A stretch of 64,000 bases of DNA from Procambarus clarkii. Taxonomy: Eukaryota > Arthropoda > Malacostraca > Decapoda > Cambaridae. The position numbers and the translations under genes were made by a program. Under the pieces are notes generated by a model, which was not told where the DNA came from, did not search any database, and was given only the letters and a program-made list of their open reading frames with translations. Location of the stretch: positions 31,502,346 through 31,566,345 of the forward strand of contig NC_091193.1 of the NCBI RefSeq assembly GCF_040958095.1, written 5' to 3'. Of the stretch, positions 11,405-22,256 are shown in pieces (position 1 is the first letter of the stretch; each line of letters starts with the position of its first letter).

Positions 11405-11500
11405 ACCATGGCGTAGCTCAGTCGATTAAGGCAGCGTCTGAGATGCTCTCGGACGCAGGTTCGAATCGTCGTCACAGCCCTTGTGGATTTGTTCATGGGG
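11405..11500 (+). repeat. tRNA-derived SINE head, family A
   Basis: A tRNA-like A box TGGCGTAGCTCAGTCGATTA (11409-11428) and a B box GGTTCGAATC (11458-11467) are spaced as in an RNA polymerase III promoter, followed by 'cacagcccttgtggatttgttca'. The anticodon and acceptor pairing of a true tRNA is lacking, so I call a SINE, not a tRNA gene. Confidence 0.75.
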
Positions 11501-11783
11501 GAGTCATACCCTCTCGAGGATGACAGCTCAGTCGGCGTATTCTTCTAGTCTACCAACTGCCTCACACCTTCCCAGACTGTCTTCTCCAAACAGTAGCAAA
11601 TACTGGCTGACCTACAGCCTACTCTACTCTAACATAATAAGAAAATATACTAATGACATATATATGTACCGGCCTATATATCAAGGGGTATTGGGAGCGA
11701 AATAATGATCTATCCTAATCACTCCTGTCCACGATGGCTATCCTCCGATGGTAGAAGGTACACGGGTCCTAGGTAGCTCTCGG

Positions 11784-12011
11784 CATTCTGGTAGTGTGCA
11801 GGCGATGAGTCACAATAACGTGGCTAAAGTATGTTGACCAGACCACACACTAGAAGGTGAAGGGACGACGACATTTCGGTCCGTCCTGGACCATTCTCAA
11901 GTCGATTGAGACTTGACAATCACAATCGACTTGAGAATGGTCCAGGACGGACCGAAACGTCGTCGTCCCTTCACCTTCTAGTGTGTGGTCTGGTCAACAT
12001 TCTGGTAGTGT
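11784..12011 (+). mobile_element. short foldback retroposon flanked by a 14-bp target duplication
   Basis: CATTCTGGTAGTGT occurs at 11784-11797 and again at 11998-12011, a 14-base direct repeat typical of LINE-mediated retroposition. The insert between them starts GCAGGCGATGAGTCACAATA and then contains an inverted repeat: 11831-11905 (TGTTGACCAGACCACACAC..., TTTCGGTCCGTCCTGGACC) against 11922-11997 as its reverse complement. I recall this sequence as a widespread decapod repeat. The foldback half looks like an inverted duplicate formed during insertion. Confidence 0.8.
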
Positions 12012-12013
12012 AT

Positions 12014-12160
12014 TACAGGTCCTCATGTGTCGTGGAGAAATCGCATCTTCACCGTACCAGGGTTCGGGTTTTCCCAACTGGTCCAACCAGTGGTCACTGA
12101 GCATGTCACTGTACACACACGCTCCTTCAACGAGACGTTTTCTCAGGGATCCGGATGCAG
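12014..12160 (-). repeat. diverged LTR-like fragment related to the 30-37 kb element
   Basis: Minus-strand sequence around ACACATGAGGACCTGTAAT matches the LTR segment near 31220-31245 and 36125-36145 ('acgacacctgaggacctgtgg'). Conceptual translation across the block keeps a weak match (CRGEIASSPYQ against CREAFASSPFQ). Divergence is high. Confidence 0.4.
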
Positions 12161-12549
12161 TGTCTTCCCTCCAAAACCTCAATAGATGTGACCCAGTCAC
12201 TGCAGCGCTGCACGTCGTACTAGAACGGACTCATGGGCGCCAGATTTGCCCTCCCAGAGTCGTCGCACACCTTCAGTCGCCGACTAATATCCTCAAGTTC
12301 TTGGCACTCCTTTGGCCACTAAACATGACTTTTTCGTACTCCCCAGGAGAACACTGTCTTTTGCGAGAATGGTAGACTGCGATGGCTGCTTAAAATTCAC
12401 TGAGCGAGGCTCCCAAAACCTCTAATCTCGGGAGCTCACTGACGCATTTCTGCTCGCATCAAAAGTCTGTGTAGTTCTGCATGCCAGCACAGGGCCAGGT
12501 CTCCCGGTGACGTCACTAGCATGCGTGCCATTTCGGGCAGGTTATTAAT

Positions 12550-12740
12550 CCAAATTCTTCCCTGGAATACAACCCGCCAATTCGTTTAACAACCAGGTAC
12601 CCATTCACTGCTGGGTGATCAGAGGCAACAGTTAAGGATTGGCACCCAGTCAGTCCTCCCTGGCAAGAATACGACCCCGTCCATAGTGTTCGCGAAGCGC
12701 CGGGTAAGTGTTTTATCCACTGCACTACCGGCACTGTTAA
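12550..12740 (-). repeat. tRNA-derived SINE, second decapod type
   Basis: Minus strand: a head with GCCGGTAGTGCAGTGGATAA (A-box-like, about 12713-12732), then 'ggggtcgtattcttgcc', then 'cagcagtgaatgggtacctgg'. The order head to 'ggtacctgg' parallels the other SINEs here. Not translated. Confidence 0.6.
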
Positions 12741-12745
12741 TGTTT

Positions 12746-12920
12746 TTGTGACTTGCTGTGAAGTCCGCGCACAAGCGATTGGTCCTGGATCGATTCCCAG
12801 CGGCACTTTTGGGCACTTTCCCTTATACCTGATTGCTCAGGAGTTTTGGCTTCATCCTGGGTGCAGTGAGTCATTTGCGAGGAGAACCTCGACAAGTCTA
12901 TTAGGCACTCAGTCCTCAAC
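12746..12920 (+). repeat. SINE-like sequence upstream of the lectin exon
   Basis: A B-box-like GGATCGATTCCC (12787-12798) is followed by 'gggcactttcccttatacctgattgctc', a motif also typical of decapod tRNA-derived SINEs. The A box is poorly conserved. It ends about 70 bases before the acceptor of the first lectin exon. Confidence 0.5.
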
Positions 12921-12987
12921 GATGTGTAACCATATATGTAAACATATATAAGAAAATACATAATTTAAAACATCGGTTATTTTACAG

Positions 12988-13164
12988 AGGAACATTGCAC
13001 GCCCCCGTACACAAGTGTAGGGAAGACGTGTCTGCTGCTGGCTCTTGGTGACCCGCTCCCCTGGGCCGCTGCTCGTCAGTATTGTGCTGCGAGGGGCGGC
13101 GACCTGGCTACCTTCACTGACGCCAACACCTACGCTGAGTACCTCGCTTTTGTCAACACTGTCA
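12988..13164 (+). CDS. C-type lectin domain protein, exon a (N-terminal part of the domain)
   Basis: A host exon bounded by an acceptor (TTATTTTACAG, ending 12987) and a donor (GTGAGT at 13165). Frame from 12990 is open throughout and reads EHCTPPYTSVGKTCLLLA, then LPWAAARQYCAARGGDLATF: the classic start of a C-type lectin domain, with the paired cysteines, W..A...C helix and GGDLA strand. It ends in phase 1, matching exon b. C-type lectins bind carbohydrate or other ligands; in arthropods many are secreted and act in immune recognition. The exon starts with two bases of a split codon, so an upstream exon, presumably carrying a signal peptide, must exist; I could not identify it. Ordinary codon use and intact frame contrast with the decayed elements around it. 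Confidence 0.9.
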
Positions 13165-13436
13165 GTGAGTATTAACGGCAGGAAAGTTACAGTAAGAACA
13201 GCTTATACCAAAACTTGACACATTAACAATGTCTCTCGTCTAACTAATACACCACAGTACAACGCACTGTACAACGTCAGAGGTAAACAAACATTACCAA
13301 ACACTAGTAATTACCTACAATCAGAAACCAACGCTTCATAAGACAAGGTCAACAGAGCTTCTCCTGATTGTCACATAGATGTGTTTACTCTCTTCTTGCA
13401 AGCTGCCCCTACCCAACCGTGTCCCTCACTATACCC

Positions 13437-13852
13437 CGTGTGTAGTCCACACTCCCTCCCTGCTTCCCCACACACTATCCTGTGTGTAGTCCACACTCCC
13501 TCCCTGCTTCCCCACACACTATCCTGTGTGTAGTCCACACTCCCTCCCTGCTTCCCCACACACTATCCTGTGTGTAGTCCACACTCCCTCCCTGCTTCCC
13601 CACACACTATCCTGTGTGTTGTCCACACTCCCTCCCTGCTTCCCCACACACTATCCTGTGTGTAGTCCCCACTCCCTCCCTGCTTCCCCACACACTATCC
13701 TGTGTGTAGTCCCCACTCCCTCCCTGCTTCCCCACACACTATCCTGTGTGTAGTCCACACTCCCTCCCTGCTTCCCCACACACTATCCTGTGTGTAGTCC
13801 ACACTCCCTCCCTGCTTCCCCACACACTATCCTGTGTGTAGTCCCCACTCCT
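13437..13852 (+). repeat. 44-bp minisatellite in lectin intron 1
   Basis: About nine near-identical head-to-tail units of 44 bases, each containing CCCTCCCTGCTTCCCCACAC and ACTATCCTGTGTGTAGTCC. Variants are mostly A/C at the 'tagtccacact/tagtccccact' position and one 'gttgtcc'. The frames it opens on both strands are repetitive artefacts. Confidence 0.93.
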
Positions 13853-15349
13853 GCACTCCTTAAGGCGACGTCCATTACCTTTTAGTATGACGATCTTGAC
13901 ACAGTGGTTGTAGAGCTCGAACACAACTTGCTAATGAACTATGGAGTGGGCCGTCACTAGTCCAAGTCTTTAACCCTTCAGCAAGAGAACACTGTAATCT
14001 TAAGGCAAGAAAACACTATAATTTTTAAACATTTTGCAAAGATTTTGAGTCCTCTGTTTTGTTTGTATAATCATATTTTCAACATTTTACTGATGTATGT
14101 TTTTTAAGATGTTAATGAAGGGCTTTTGCGATCATCGACTAAACACATTTTCTTCAATTTTAATTTAAGGTAATTGGCCGACAGTTCGACACAAATGATA
14201 TATCCTCATTCCTAAAAATCTGTATCACATGTTCCACCCTCCACAATTTCAGTACTTTGTTCGTCATTAATGATTTAAAAACAATGCAAGACAATGACTT
14301 GCTCAGGTCACCGTAACATTCTTCAAGGTCTAAATCTTGTACTGAGAAGTACATATATCTTTTTTTTTAGAAGACATATTTGTCTTCATATCTTGTACAG
14401 GAAACTTTACGTGCTTTAATTTTTATATTTCTAACGCCTTCCCTAGTAACAACTAGGGACTGAACGACGTGTTAGACTGAGGCAGCGGTTCACCTGACAG
14501 AGAAGAGTTCGAGGAGAGAGCCGCAGGTAGGGCCTTGATGATACTTAACAGGAAAGGTAGAGAAATCTAGGCTGCTGACAAGTCTCAAGTAAGATATATA
14601 GACAGCGACTCTTTGTTCGAGGTTTCATAGGATACCTATAATATGGAATAGATGTACTTTCCTGAGGCTGGTATTAGTTACATGGGAAATAGAACGGAAC
14701 AAGTCTGCCTCTGGTTTGGAAAGAATGAAGGGTTGCCAAGGGTTGAAATGATTCTAATTTGCACTAGATATGCAAAGGCAGACAGATAGAATCTCCTGAA
14801 CTGTCTACTTCCCTCCCTCCCTCCGGTACCGTCTGCCTCCTTCACTCCTTCCTCTTCTGCCTCTTCCAGTGGCAGAAGATGAACGAGTAACATACAATCA
14901 TCGTTATCGACGTTGAGTCGACTTCTATAACGACCGAAATATTTGTCCAACTCTCGTTTAACAATTAAACCCTCATTTCATACTTCGTAGGTCGTTGGTA
15001 TTCTTAAAGGAGCCTTTCCTTCTTAAGGAGGGGCGTGGGGGTCGACCCCAACCACACTAGGACACTCGACATACAATCGCAACCCACCATGCAAAGTTAC
15101 ATCAGGCTAACCCCTAAACGTCTGGCCTCCATCCTCGGACAAACATAGACATTCCATTTTATAAATGTTAATTAATATTAATAATCCCTCATGTCTCTCA
15201 CCCTCCCTCTCCATCCCTCACCTCCGACTGCTTTCTTCCTCTAACTTCCTACACTCTCTCGCTCCTTTTTCTCCCTAGACTTCCTGAAATTTCCCTCCCC
15301 CCCCCCCCTTCCGCGACCAGTACTCCCCCACTCAACTATTTCCCCACGT
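13853..15349. other. intronic sequence, nothing recognised
   Basis: Part of lectin intron 1. No coding similarity was found. Notable composition: a T-run near 14360, TCC-rich blocks at 14810-14870 and 15190-15290, and an 11-base C-run at about 15299-15309. Confidence 0.5.
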
Positions 15350-15495
15350 AAGTACTCACCTGTACACCTATACATACATCTGTAAGTACACCTGTAAGTA
15401 CAACCCCCGCAAGTAAGTGCTTGCGGGGGTTGAACGTTGGCTCTTTGGTCCCGCCTCGCAACTGTCAATCCACTGATCTCTCAACTGTCAATCAA
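15350..15495 (-). repeat. 3'-tail fragment of the CR1-like LINE
   Basis: Reverse complement of 'ttgacagttgcgaggcggga', 'ccaaagagccaa' and CAACCCCCGCAAGCAC matches the 3' end of the LINE at 24568-24660 with few changes. It carries a private hairpin, AACCCCCGCAAG (15402-15413) and its complement (15420-15431). Inserted antisense in lectin intron 1, 80 bases from exon b. Confidence 0.75.
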
Positions 15496-15571
15496 GTGAA
15501 TGTCAGCATTCAGTGACACTCAGTGTTCACTACAGCCTTTAAGTCCTCAGCAACACCAAAATATTTTACAG

Positions 15572-15695
15572 ATTCGGAAAATGCCGCCGTTGGAGTGTGG
15601 CTTGGAGGGTCAGATGAAGCTCAGGAGGGAGTCTGGACTTGGGTCACTGGAGAACTGATGCCTAAAGGACCACCTTTCTGGGGATCAATTAACGG
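15572..15695 (+). CDS. C-type lectin domain protein, exon b (central part of the domain)
   Basis: Acceptor ATATTTTACAG ends at 15571 and donor GTGAGA starts at 15696. Completing the split codon from exon a (A + AT), the frame reads NSENAAVGVWLGGSDEAQEG, then VWTWVTGELMPKGPPFWGSI: the WIGL-type strand (here VWLGG), the D/E-rich turn and the W.W strand of a C-type lectin domain. It ends in phase 2, which exon c completes. The 2,407-bp intron before it holds a minisatellite and a LINE tail. Confidence 0.92.
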
Positions 15696-16595
15696 GTGAG
15701 AATATCCTACATAATTATTTATTACTTATTTTTAATTTATAATATTTAAACAATCAACTGTAACAATTATAGTTTTCCTTAAGTCCTAGCATCTCTGTTT
15801 GTAAAGTTGAACACTCGTTTAAGAGTCTCCAACCAACTACAGAATTTCCTGCCTTAACTGCAGCTCCGGATCCTTGTCCCTGCTGGTCAACTAATCCTTC
15901 TGTGAAAAATGTGAAGTCGTCAGATGCCAAGTTTGCTTATATAAGCTGTATACCTATTATATCACTGAATGTTATTATGTTTGTATCCTCAGTGATCCAT
16001 GGCAAAATAATTAGTACTGTGAGCTGTTATTTATTTACGGCCCCCACGACGGCAGTGGTGCTGAGCATGCCTCGACATTCCCCTGATGGTAAAGGTAAAG
16101 CATTAGCGATGTATACTCCGCCTGTACTCGGATATTAGCGTACTTTGCATCTGATAAACTCACTGGTGTACAACTGTCTGGGAAGATCCTTCAGGCGAGC
16201 ACCGTTCTCACCTCACACACACCCGTGGCACAAACACGATGCCCTCTCCAAAACTCGTGCCCAGTTGGGCAAAGATATCTTCTAGTGACTTCTGATGGAG
16301 CAGAACTCAACTGCCCTCTATGCCCTGAGGGCACACCCGGAGCCCTTCTCGGCCAAGCCGGCGTCGGATACTATCTCATCGCTTGGAGAACCAACCGAAA
16401 AACGGAAAAATCTATCAACTTCCTAGTGACCTCAGCCGGTGAATGCGCCAAGCTTTGTAACAGTACAAGCCGTTGAAGGGAAATACCAAATGACCTTATT
16501 GATTCCAAATAAGTAATATTGTGTTCTTTGCTCTGGCTGTCCCAAGGCAGAGCACAGCAAATCTAGGTGACCATTCGTCGTTTAGGTTGAAGCTG
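15696..16595. other. intronic sequence, no gene recognised
   Basis: Start of lectin intron 2. An open frame at 16225-16476 has a protein-like but unrecognised composition (CPLCPEG and several cysteines). I see no splice or family evidence for it and do not call a gene. Confidence 0.4.
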
Positions 16596-16795
16596 GAAGG
16601 AGAGAATTATGAGAAGAAAGCGCAAAACCATTACGAATGTATAGTACTTGGAAGAGGTCAGGATAAGGATTTGGAATGGAACGGGAAAAGGAATGGTCCC
16701 CAACCACTTGGACGGTCCGGAATTGAACACCGACCTGCATGAAGCGAGACCGTCGTTCTACCGTGCAGCTCAAGTTATTGGGCACCAAGCAGGAT
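16596..16795 (-). repeat. tRNA-derived SINE, third decapod type
   Basis: Minus strand: 'agctgcacggtagaacgacggtc', then CATGCAGGTCGGTGTTCAAT with a B-box-like GTGTTCAATTCC (about 16716-16727), then GACCGTCCAAGTGGTTGGGG and a tail with 'ccaaatccttatcctgacc'. It lies antisense in lectin intron 2. Confidence 0.7.
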
Positions 16796-16965
16796 CCAGC
16801 ACACTGACGTTATTGTGGGGTTTTTACTTTTCAACACTCTTTCCTGATCGAATCCATTACACAAAATATGAATTAAAAAACCTTCAGTAAGCTTCTAACT
16901 GAGATCTTATTAATCTTTCAACTCTGAAGGTTCTGATAATTAATAGCAAGTAACAGCAAGTTACG

Positions 16966-17080
16966 GGTCCTCTGGTAGGTTAGGAGGGCAAGAAGTTCTC
17001 CTAAGGTTTCAAAACAGCATGAAAACTGTTAATTGAATGTTTCTTCTCCTAACCTAACCTAGTAAGCCGGAGGACTCAAA
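16966..17080. repeat. short inverted-repeat element (candidate MITE)
   Basis: GGGTCCTCTGGTAGGTTAGG near 16966 is matched inversely by CCTAACCTAGTAAGCCGGAG and following bases near 17058. The arms are about 30 bases with mismatches around an 80-base spacer. No coding capacity. Confidence 0.4.
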
Positions 17081-17249
17081 CAGAAAAAGAGACAGTACGT
17101 CACTTTCGTGAGCGGAATTCAGTTCATATTCCATCCATTTTTCGTCATTGTGCGCATACGAACGAAAAACGACGTTATTTTAAGAGGACGGGTTATTTGT
17201 AGAGGGCGAGGCTACCTCTTAGCTGTGTGCAGCTCTAGAGTTGAGGGAT

Positions 17250-17690
17250 GATCCCAACCTTTATCTTCCAGCCTTCTTGTGTCTCATTAATGGAAGCCCA
17301 TGACTGCAATGGCATATTAGCTCCCTTCAATTCATGATTTGCCTCCTGATATATATTTAACAGTTTGGATTCACATTTGGCTGTCCCCTGAAAATGTTCT
17401 ACATCAAGATTTTTGCTAATTTCAGCCTTGTAAGGACTGTTTGAGTTTTTCAGATGGGTGTTCCGTGTTGCTTGTAGCAAGAATGGAGAAGACGTTTCTT
17501 CAAAGAGAAAAGAAGAAAACGATAATTTACAGTGTGACTGTTCTCGTCTTCAGGGTTCTTTACCCTTGAGAGTTTTGTGTAGTGATAATCTTCCTCCTGG
17601 ATACCTACTCTTAGGAAAACTTTGTTTATGCCTGCTATATAGGCAAATTGATTTACTTTAAATTCAACAAGACATCATACATCTTTTGAG
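17250..17690 (-). pseudogene. BEL/Pao reverse transcriptase fragment
   Basis: Minus strand, upper half: AYIAGINKVFLRVGIQEEDY and VNYRFLLFSLKKRLL; lower half (17235-17480): NTHLKNSNSPYKAEISKNLD, VEHFQGTAKCESKLLNIYQE and GANMPLQSWAS. These are collinear with the BEL/Pao remnant at 1190-1560, so both derive from one subfamily. Frames are broken and no other domains remain. Confidence 0.78.
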
Positions 17691-18299
17691 TTAAACTTGG
17701 ACTTGTTTGTAAATAGTCGTGAGGAAATCTCCCAGGAGGAATTTATTTATTTATTTATTTAATGATGTATTTAATTTCTAATTTATTTCTTAAGAACTAA
17801 TTTCTAATTTATTATTTAATTTATTTTCATAGCCTCCCTTCACAACCTGGGGGGTTATTTAATAATATAACCTACCAAATTAAGATTAATAGTTTGGTAG
17901 AAAACTGCTACTACTGTAGTTATTAATCTACTATGGTTAGTTTTAAACAGAACACAGCTTAGCTATTAGATAGAATGTAGTTTGTTTAATCAGCCATGCA
18001 CACGTCCTGATCATATAAGTCGCGTCGTCTCCTGGTCGAGCATGCTGGCGTCAGGACGTGTTCATGCAGAACCAAGTAATTCTTTGCTGTTATCTCCTTC
18101 CCCTCAATTTCACCTGTGAGTTGATTACATGGTAAATATCGCAACAATATATGAAGCATATAGCAAAAGAAAGGAGGTTATAATTTAATGATCATGATCA
18201 TAGGAAGTCTGGGAAGCCTGGGAAGTCCACTCCAACGGAAGACGGGACGTGTGTTTCCAACCACGTAATTGGTCGTATAAGTGTCGCAAGATGTCCGAA
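17691..18299. other. AT-rich intronic sequence, nothing recognised
   Basis: Contains an ATTTATTTATTTATTTA run near 17743-17761. An imperfect inverted pair, CACACGTCCTGA (about 17999) and TCAGGACGTGTTC (about 18051), may be part of an old LTR. No gene. Confidence 0.4.
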
Positions 18300-19231
18300 C
18301 AACGTGGGATGAATCGATGATAAAAATTCACTACGCCAAGAAATTATTACAACTTCTTTGGAGTGGATGGGCGTGGAAATATTTTGATTGCCTCGATTTT
18401 CTTCTCTAGTGGTTGGACCCCTGCTGCTGACACACGGTGTCCCAAGAAATCCAGCTCTGGAACATGGAAAATACACTTTTCAGAGTTGAGCTGCAAGCCG
18501 AAGTTTCGCAGACGGGTGAGAAGGAGACGGAGGTGTAGCAGATGTTCTGTCAGGGATGTACTGGCCACCAGCAGATCGTCAATGAAGGCATAGCAAAAAG
18601 GAAGGTCCTTAAGTTCTTAACTACTTGGTCGATGAAGCGTTGGAATGTTTTTGGGTTTATTCCGTAGACCAAAAGGCATCCAGACGAATTCAAACAGTCC
18701 AAAAGGTGTTGTGATTGCTGTTTTCGAAATGTCTGCCGGTTCCACCAGGATCTGGTGAAATGCCCGCACAAGGTCAATTTTCGAAAAAAAACGGTTGTGT
18801 TGCTCAGTCTCTGGGAGAAATGCTGGATGTGTGGTATTGGGTAGCAATCCGGCAGAGTACAAACGTTGAGAGCCCTGTAGTCCTCGAAAGGGCGCCATTT
18901 CCCGGGGGCTGTTTTCGGGTCCATATGGAGAGGTCAAGCCCATGGACTGTTTAAAGGGCGGATTATTCCTGCCTCCTGTAGCTTGTAGAATTCAGCACGT
19001 GTTACCGCCAGTCGTTCTGGTGCCAGGCGGCGTGGTCTGGCGAAGGTAGGTGCTCTTCTTCTAGTAATGTGATGCGTAATCGTATGTTGCACTTCTGGTC
19101 GAGGGCTGGTGGGTTGGGTCACATCTTTAAATTCATCCAAGTGTGCTTGAAGTTTCATAGATACGACTGGGGTGACGCTGTTAACTTGTGTAGAGGTACT
19201 CGGGGAGGCTCGAAGTACTGCATCTTTATCC
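18300..19231 (-). pseudogene. Ty3/Gypsy reverse transcriptase fragment
   Basis: Minus strand in order: VQHTITHHITRRRAPTFARP and [20 protein letters not shown] (18934-19230), then after frameshifts [20 protein letters not shown] and [17 protein letters not shown] (18617-18860), then FIDDLLVASTSLTEHL with LDFLGHRVSAAGVQPLEKKI (18347-18580). This is the connection and palm of a Gypsy RT with an FIDD catalytic box. RNase H, integrase and LTRs are absent. At 19231/19232 it abuts the 5' truncation point of a PLE. Confidence 0.82.
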
Positions 19232-20433
19232 GTGATCCGGCCTGTACTCCTCTTCACATACCATAAAACAGTCTAAGGAAACTACTCCAAGCTTCTACTA
19301 AAGAGGTACCCTTCTTGAGCCCGGATGGACACATGTATAAGCAAGTAGATGGGGTCGCCATGGGTTCTCCCTTAGGTGTCCTGTTTGCAAACTTCTACAT
19401 GGGTACCATCGAGCAAAAAGTCTTAGTCGACATGAACTTGAAACCGGCCATATACTGCAGGTATGTTGACGACATTTTTACACAGGTACCTGATGTCAGA
19501 CATCTGCAGGAGCTGAAGGAGGCATTTGAGCAGAATTCTGTGTTGCGTTTCACTTACGAGATGGAAAAGGATGGGAAGCTGCCCTTTCTAGATGTAACAG
19601 TCATGGAAAGGAGCGGAGTTTTCCACACAGCAGTCTACACTAAGGAAACAAACATAGGAATGTGCCTGAATGCCAACAGTGACTGCCCGGACAGGTACAA
19701 GAGGAGTGTTGTTAACGCTTATGTCGACCGTGCCCTCAGCCACAGTTCAGAATGGAAGCAAGTCGACGAAGAACTCTGTAGGGTAAGGCAGGTCCTAGTC
19801 AACAACGGCTTCTCCAATGGTTTCGTGGAAGACATCATAAGAAGGAAAGTGAAACGCCATGCAACCTCTGAAGAGACAACTAACACAACACCTGTACCCC
19901 CTATTAGACTATTTTACAGGAACTTCTTTTCCATAGCCCATAAAACGGAGGAAAGGGTCCTGAAAGATATTGTCAGTAAAAACATTATCTCTACAGACAA
20001 AATTCAGAAGATACAACTGACAATTTACTATAAAACCAAAAAATGGCCAGCCTACTCATGAGAAACTCTCCAGAAACAAAGAAGAACGTTTTAAAAGAGA
20101 CCAACGTCGTCTATGCCTTCAAATGCCCTCTTGGGGATTGTAAGCCTCAAAGAACTCAGTATATAGGCAAGACAACAACATCTCTTTCCAGGCGTTTAAC
20201 GATGCATAAGCAACAGGGCTCCATTAAGGAACATATAGCCTCTTCCCACAACCAAACCATCACCAGAGAAATCTTAGCAAACAACACAGAAATCATCGAT
20301 AGATACAGCGATAGCAGGCGGCTCGACGTCTGCGAGGCACTACACATCAAGAAATCAACACCAGCAATCAACAGCCAATTAATGCACAACTATATTCTAC
20401 CCACTTTAAGACTCCGCTCCAATATAGAAGCAT
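19232..20433 (+). pseudogene. Penelope-like element, RT to GIY-YIG endonuclease (5'-truncated)
   Basis: Plus-strand frame 19315-20061 gives the PLE reverse transcriptase core: SPDGHMYKQVDGVAMGSPLG, FANFYMGTIEQ and CRYVDDIFTQVPD with its YVDD box, then LPFLDVTVMERS. A frameshift at about 20041 moves to the frame of 20043-20468, which holds the GIY-YIG endonuclease (VVYAFKCPLGDC, TQYIGKTTTSLSRRLTMHK). The N-terminal part is missing. The C-terminus is cut by the insert at 20434; the PLE resumes at 21709 and its 3' untranslated region ends at a (TA)n tract near 22179. Close relatives lie at 37-64 kb. Confidence 0.88.
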
Positions 20434-21708
20434 ACTTAGAAGTCTGCGTACTTGCAGACTACAGGTGACGCGTAAGATCCACGGGAGTGGCGTATTACTG
20501 TCAGATTGACAGGATCAACCTTCACACATCCGTCCACCTTGACGTGTCGTGTCAGACTGATGGCGCCGCCGTGGCGCTATGACCGGACCCCAATGTCTTC
20601 GTGATGTCATACTTGCCAAGGGAGGTGTTCATTGGCTCCCTGTGCCACATCGCTGTCGGTGACCAATCTGGTGCCACTGACGTCACACAGTTTTGGCGGC
20701 AAAACGAAGGGGCCAGCGCCATATTGGCTTCCTAAAGGGCCTATACCACAGGCCAAAATACTTTTCTTTCACGAATTTCTCGCCACCTCGAGAACACTAC
20801 ACTCTCCCACATATGCACTCAGGTTGATCACAAGTGAGGACAAAATTTTGCCCAGGGATGAAACCACAGCCCAAGCACTGAGAGAAAAACACCCCCTCAG
20901 GGCCGTAGGTGGACCTCCCCCACAGGTCAGGCTAACCAGGAACCTCTCGTCCTCCGGGAGTCAGAGGTTTATAAAGCTATCGTTTCATTTCCCCCGGGCT
21001 CCTCAGGAGGCTACACAGGGGTAGGACCTCAACATGTGAAGGAAATGGTGAACCCTGTTCTTGGCCCAGCTGCAGAAGCGCTCCTGACAGAAATCACAAC
21101 GTTTGTCAACAACTGCCTCGCCGGGTTAATCCCTGGTGAAATCAAACCATTCTTCTTTGGTGCATCCCTATGTGCCCTGAAAAGGAAGGGGGGGAGGGAT
21201 CAGACCCATTACCGTTGGTAATACCCTTCGCCGCCTAGTTGCAAGGGCTGCTGTCAGAAGTATCCGAATGGAAGCAGCCACCATGCTGCAACCCAACCAG
21301 CTGGGGTTTGGAGTCCCCCAAGGCTGTGAAGCAGCGGCTCATGCTGCACGAGCCTACATTAGCTCTCTTACTGAAGACCAGGCAGTAGTAAAATTAGATT
21401 TTAAAAACGCTTTCAACTCGGTCAAAAGGGAAGCAATCCTCGCTGCAGTCCAGGAACATTGCCCAAGCATTCTCCCGTTTGTCAGCAGGCTACAGCAAAG
21501 ACTCAACCCTCCTGTTTGGCAAACATGAAGTCACCTCAGCAGAGGGAATTCAACAGGGAGACCCACTTGCACCCTTCCTCTTTTGCATAGCGGTTCGAGA
21601 AATTACAACCAGACTGTCCAGTGAGCTCAACATCTGGTTCCTGGATGATGGCACTCTGGCAGGCACACAAGATTCCCTGCTGGAAGACCTGCAGAGAATG
21701 TAGTTGTG
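20434..21708 (+). pseudogene. R2-type non-LTR retrotransposon fragment (RT) inserted in the PLE
   Basis: Open pieces at 20632-21024, 21036-21221, 21268-21528 and 21479-21703 together read like a non-LTR RT: GGIRPITVGNTLRRLVAR (about 21193-21250), QLGFGVPQGCEAAAHAARAY, VVKLDFKNAFNSVKREAIL, EGIQQGDPLAPFLFCIAV and WFLDDGTLAG (catalytic LDD). Frames change near 21030, 21220 and 21480, so it is dead. I link it by family resemblance to the C-terminal endonuclease fragments at 28.5-30.3 kb. It is flanked by 48-base direct repeats of PLE sequence (20386-20433 and 21709-21756, one mismatch). It is 3'-truncated. Confidence 0.75.
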
Positions 21709-22176
21709 ACAACTATATTCTACCCACTTCAAGACTCCGCTCCAATATAGAAGCATCAAGAAATATTGGCCAATAGGCCCACTGCAATTACTTCCATTCT
21801 TACCTTCAATACCCATTGTTTCGTGTTCTGGCTAGTGTTGAAAATTTGTTTTCACCTCATCCAAAACTGCTGTAACATATCACCTCACCCAAATGCAGGT
21901 ATAAAAATTCGAAGATGTTTAAGCTCTATTCAATTTTAAGTTGTGTGTGTGTGTAAACTAAGTCTTTGAAAATGTAATAAGTTTTACGAAACGCGCTCAA
22001 GTGTCGCATCAGACTAGAAATAAAAATGAATTTTGGAGAATTGATTTTTCATTTACCATCAACAGTGAAAAGAAACATAAGAAAGATCGAGAAAATTCGT
22101 GTTAGAATTATTAATCTTACTTTTTCGGTCATATTTAATAATATCTGTCTACAGGAATAACTGCTACCAAAATATA

Positions 22177-22178
<2 letters not shown>
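21709..22178 (+). mobile_element. PLE 3' end (C-terminal codons and 3' untranslated region)
   Basis: Resumes the PLE of 19232-20433 after the inserted LINE: NYILPTSRLRSNIEAS-type codons, then the 3' region with 'gaaacgcgctcaagtgtcgc', 'aaaaatgaattttggagaa' and 'cttactttttcggtcat'. The same 3' region appears in reverse at 37173-37560, 48005-48410, 51791-52150 and 55599-55960. All end at a (TA)n tract. Confidence 0.85.

Positions 22179-22252
<74 letters not shown>
22179..22252. repeat. (TA)n microsatellite at PLE 3' end
   Basis: About 74 bases of uninterrupted TA dinucleotides directly abut the PLE 3' end. Open frames here encode only YIYIYI peptides. Confidence 0.95.

Positions 22253-22256
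<4 letters not shown>

Noticed and set aside
16225..16476. Cysteine-containing 83-residue protein or lectin exon
   Set aside because: No family match, no suitable splice sites in phase with the lectin gene, and no conservation evidence.
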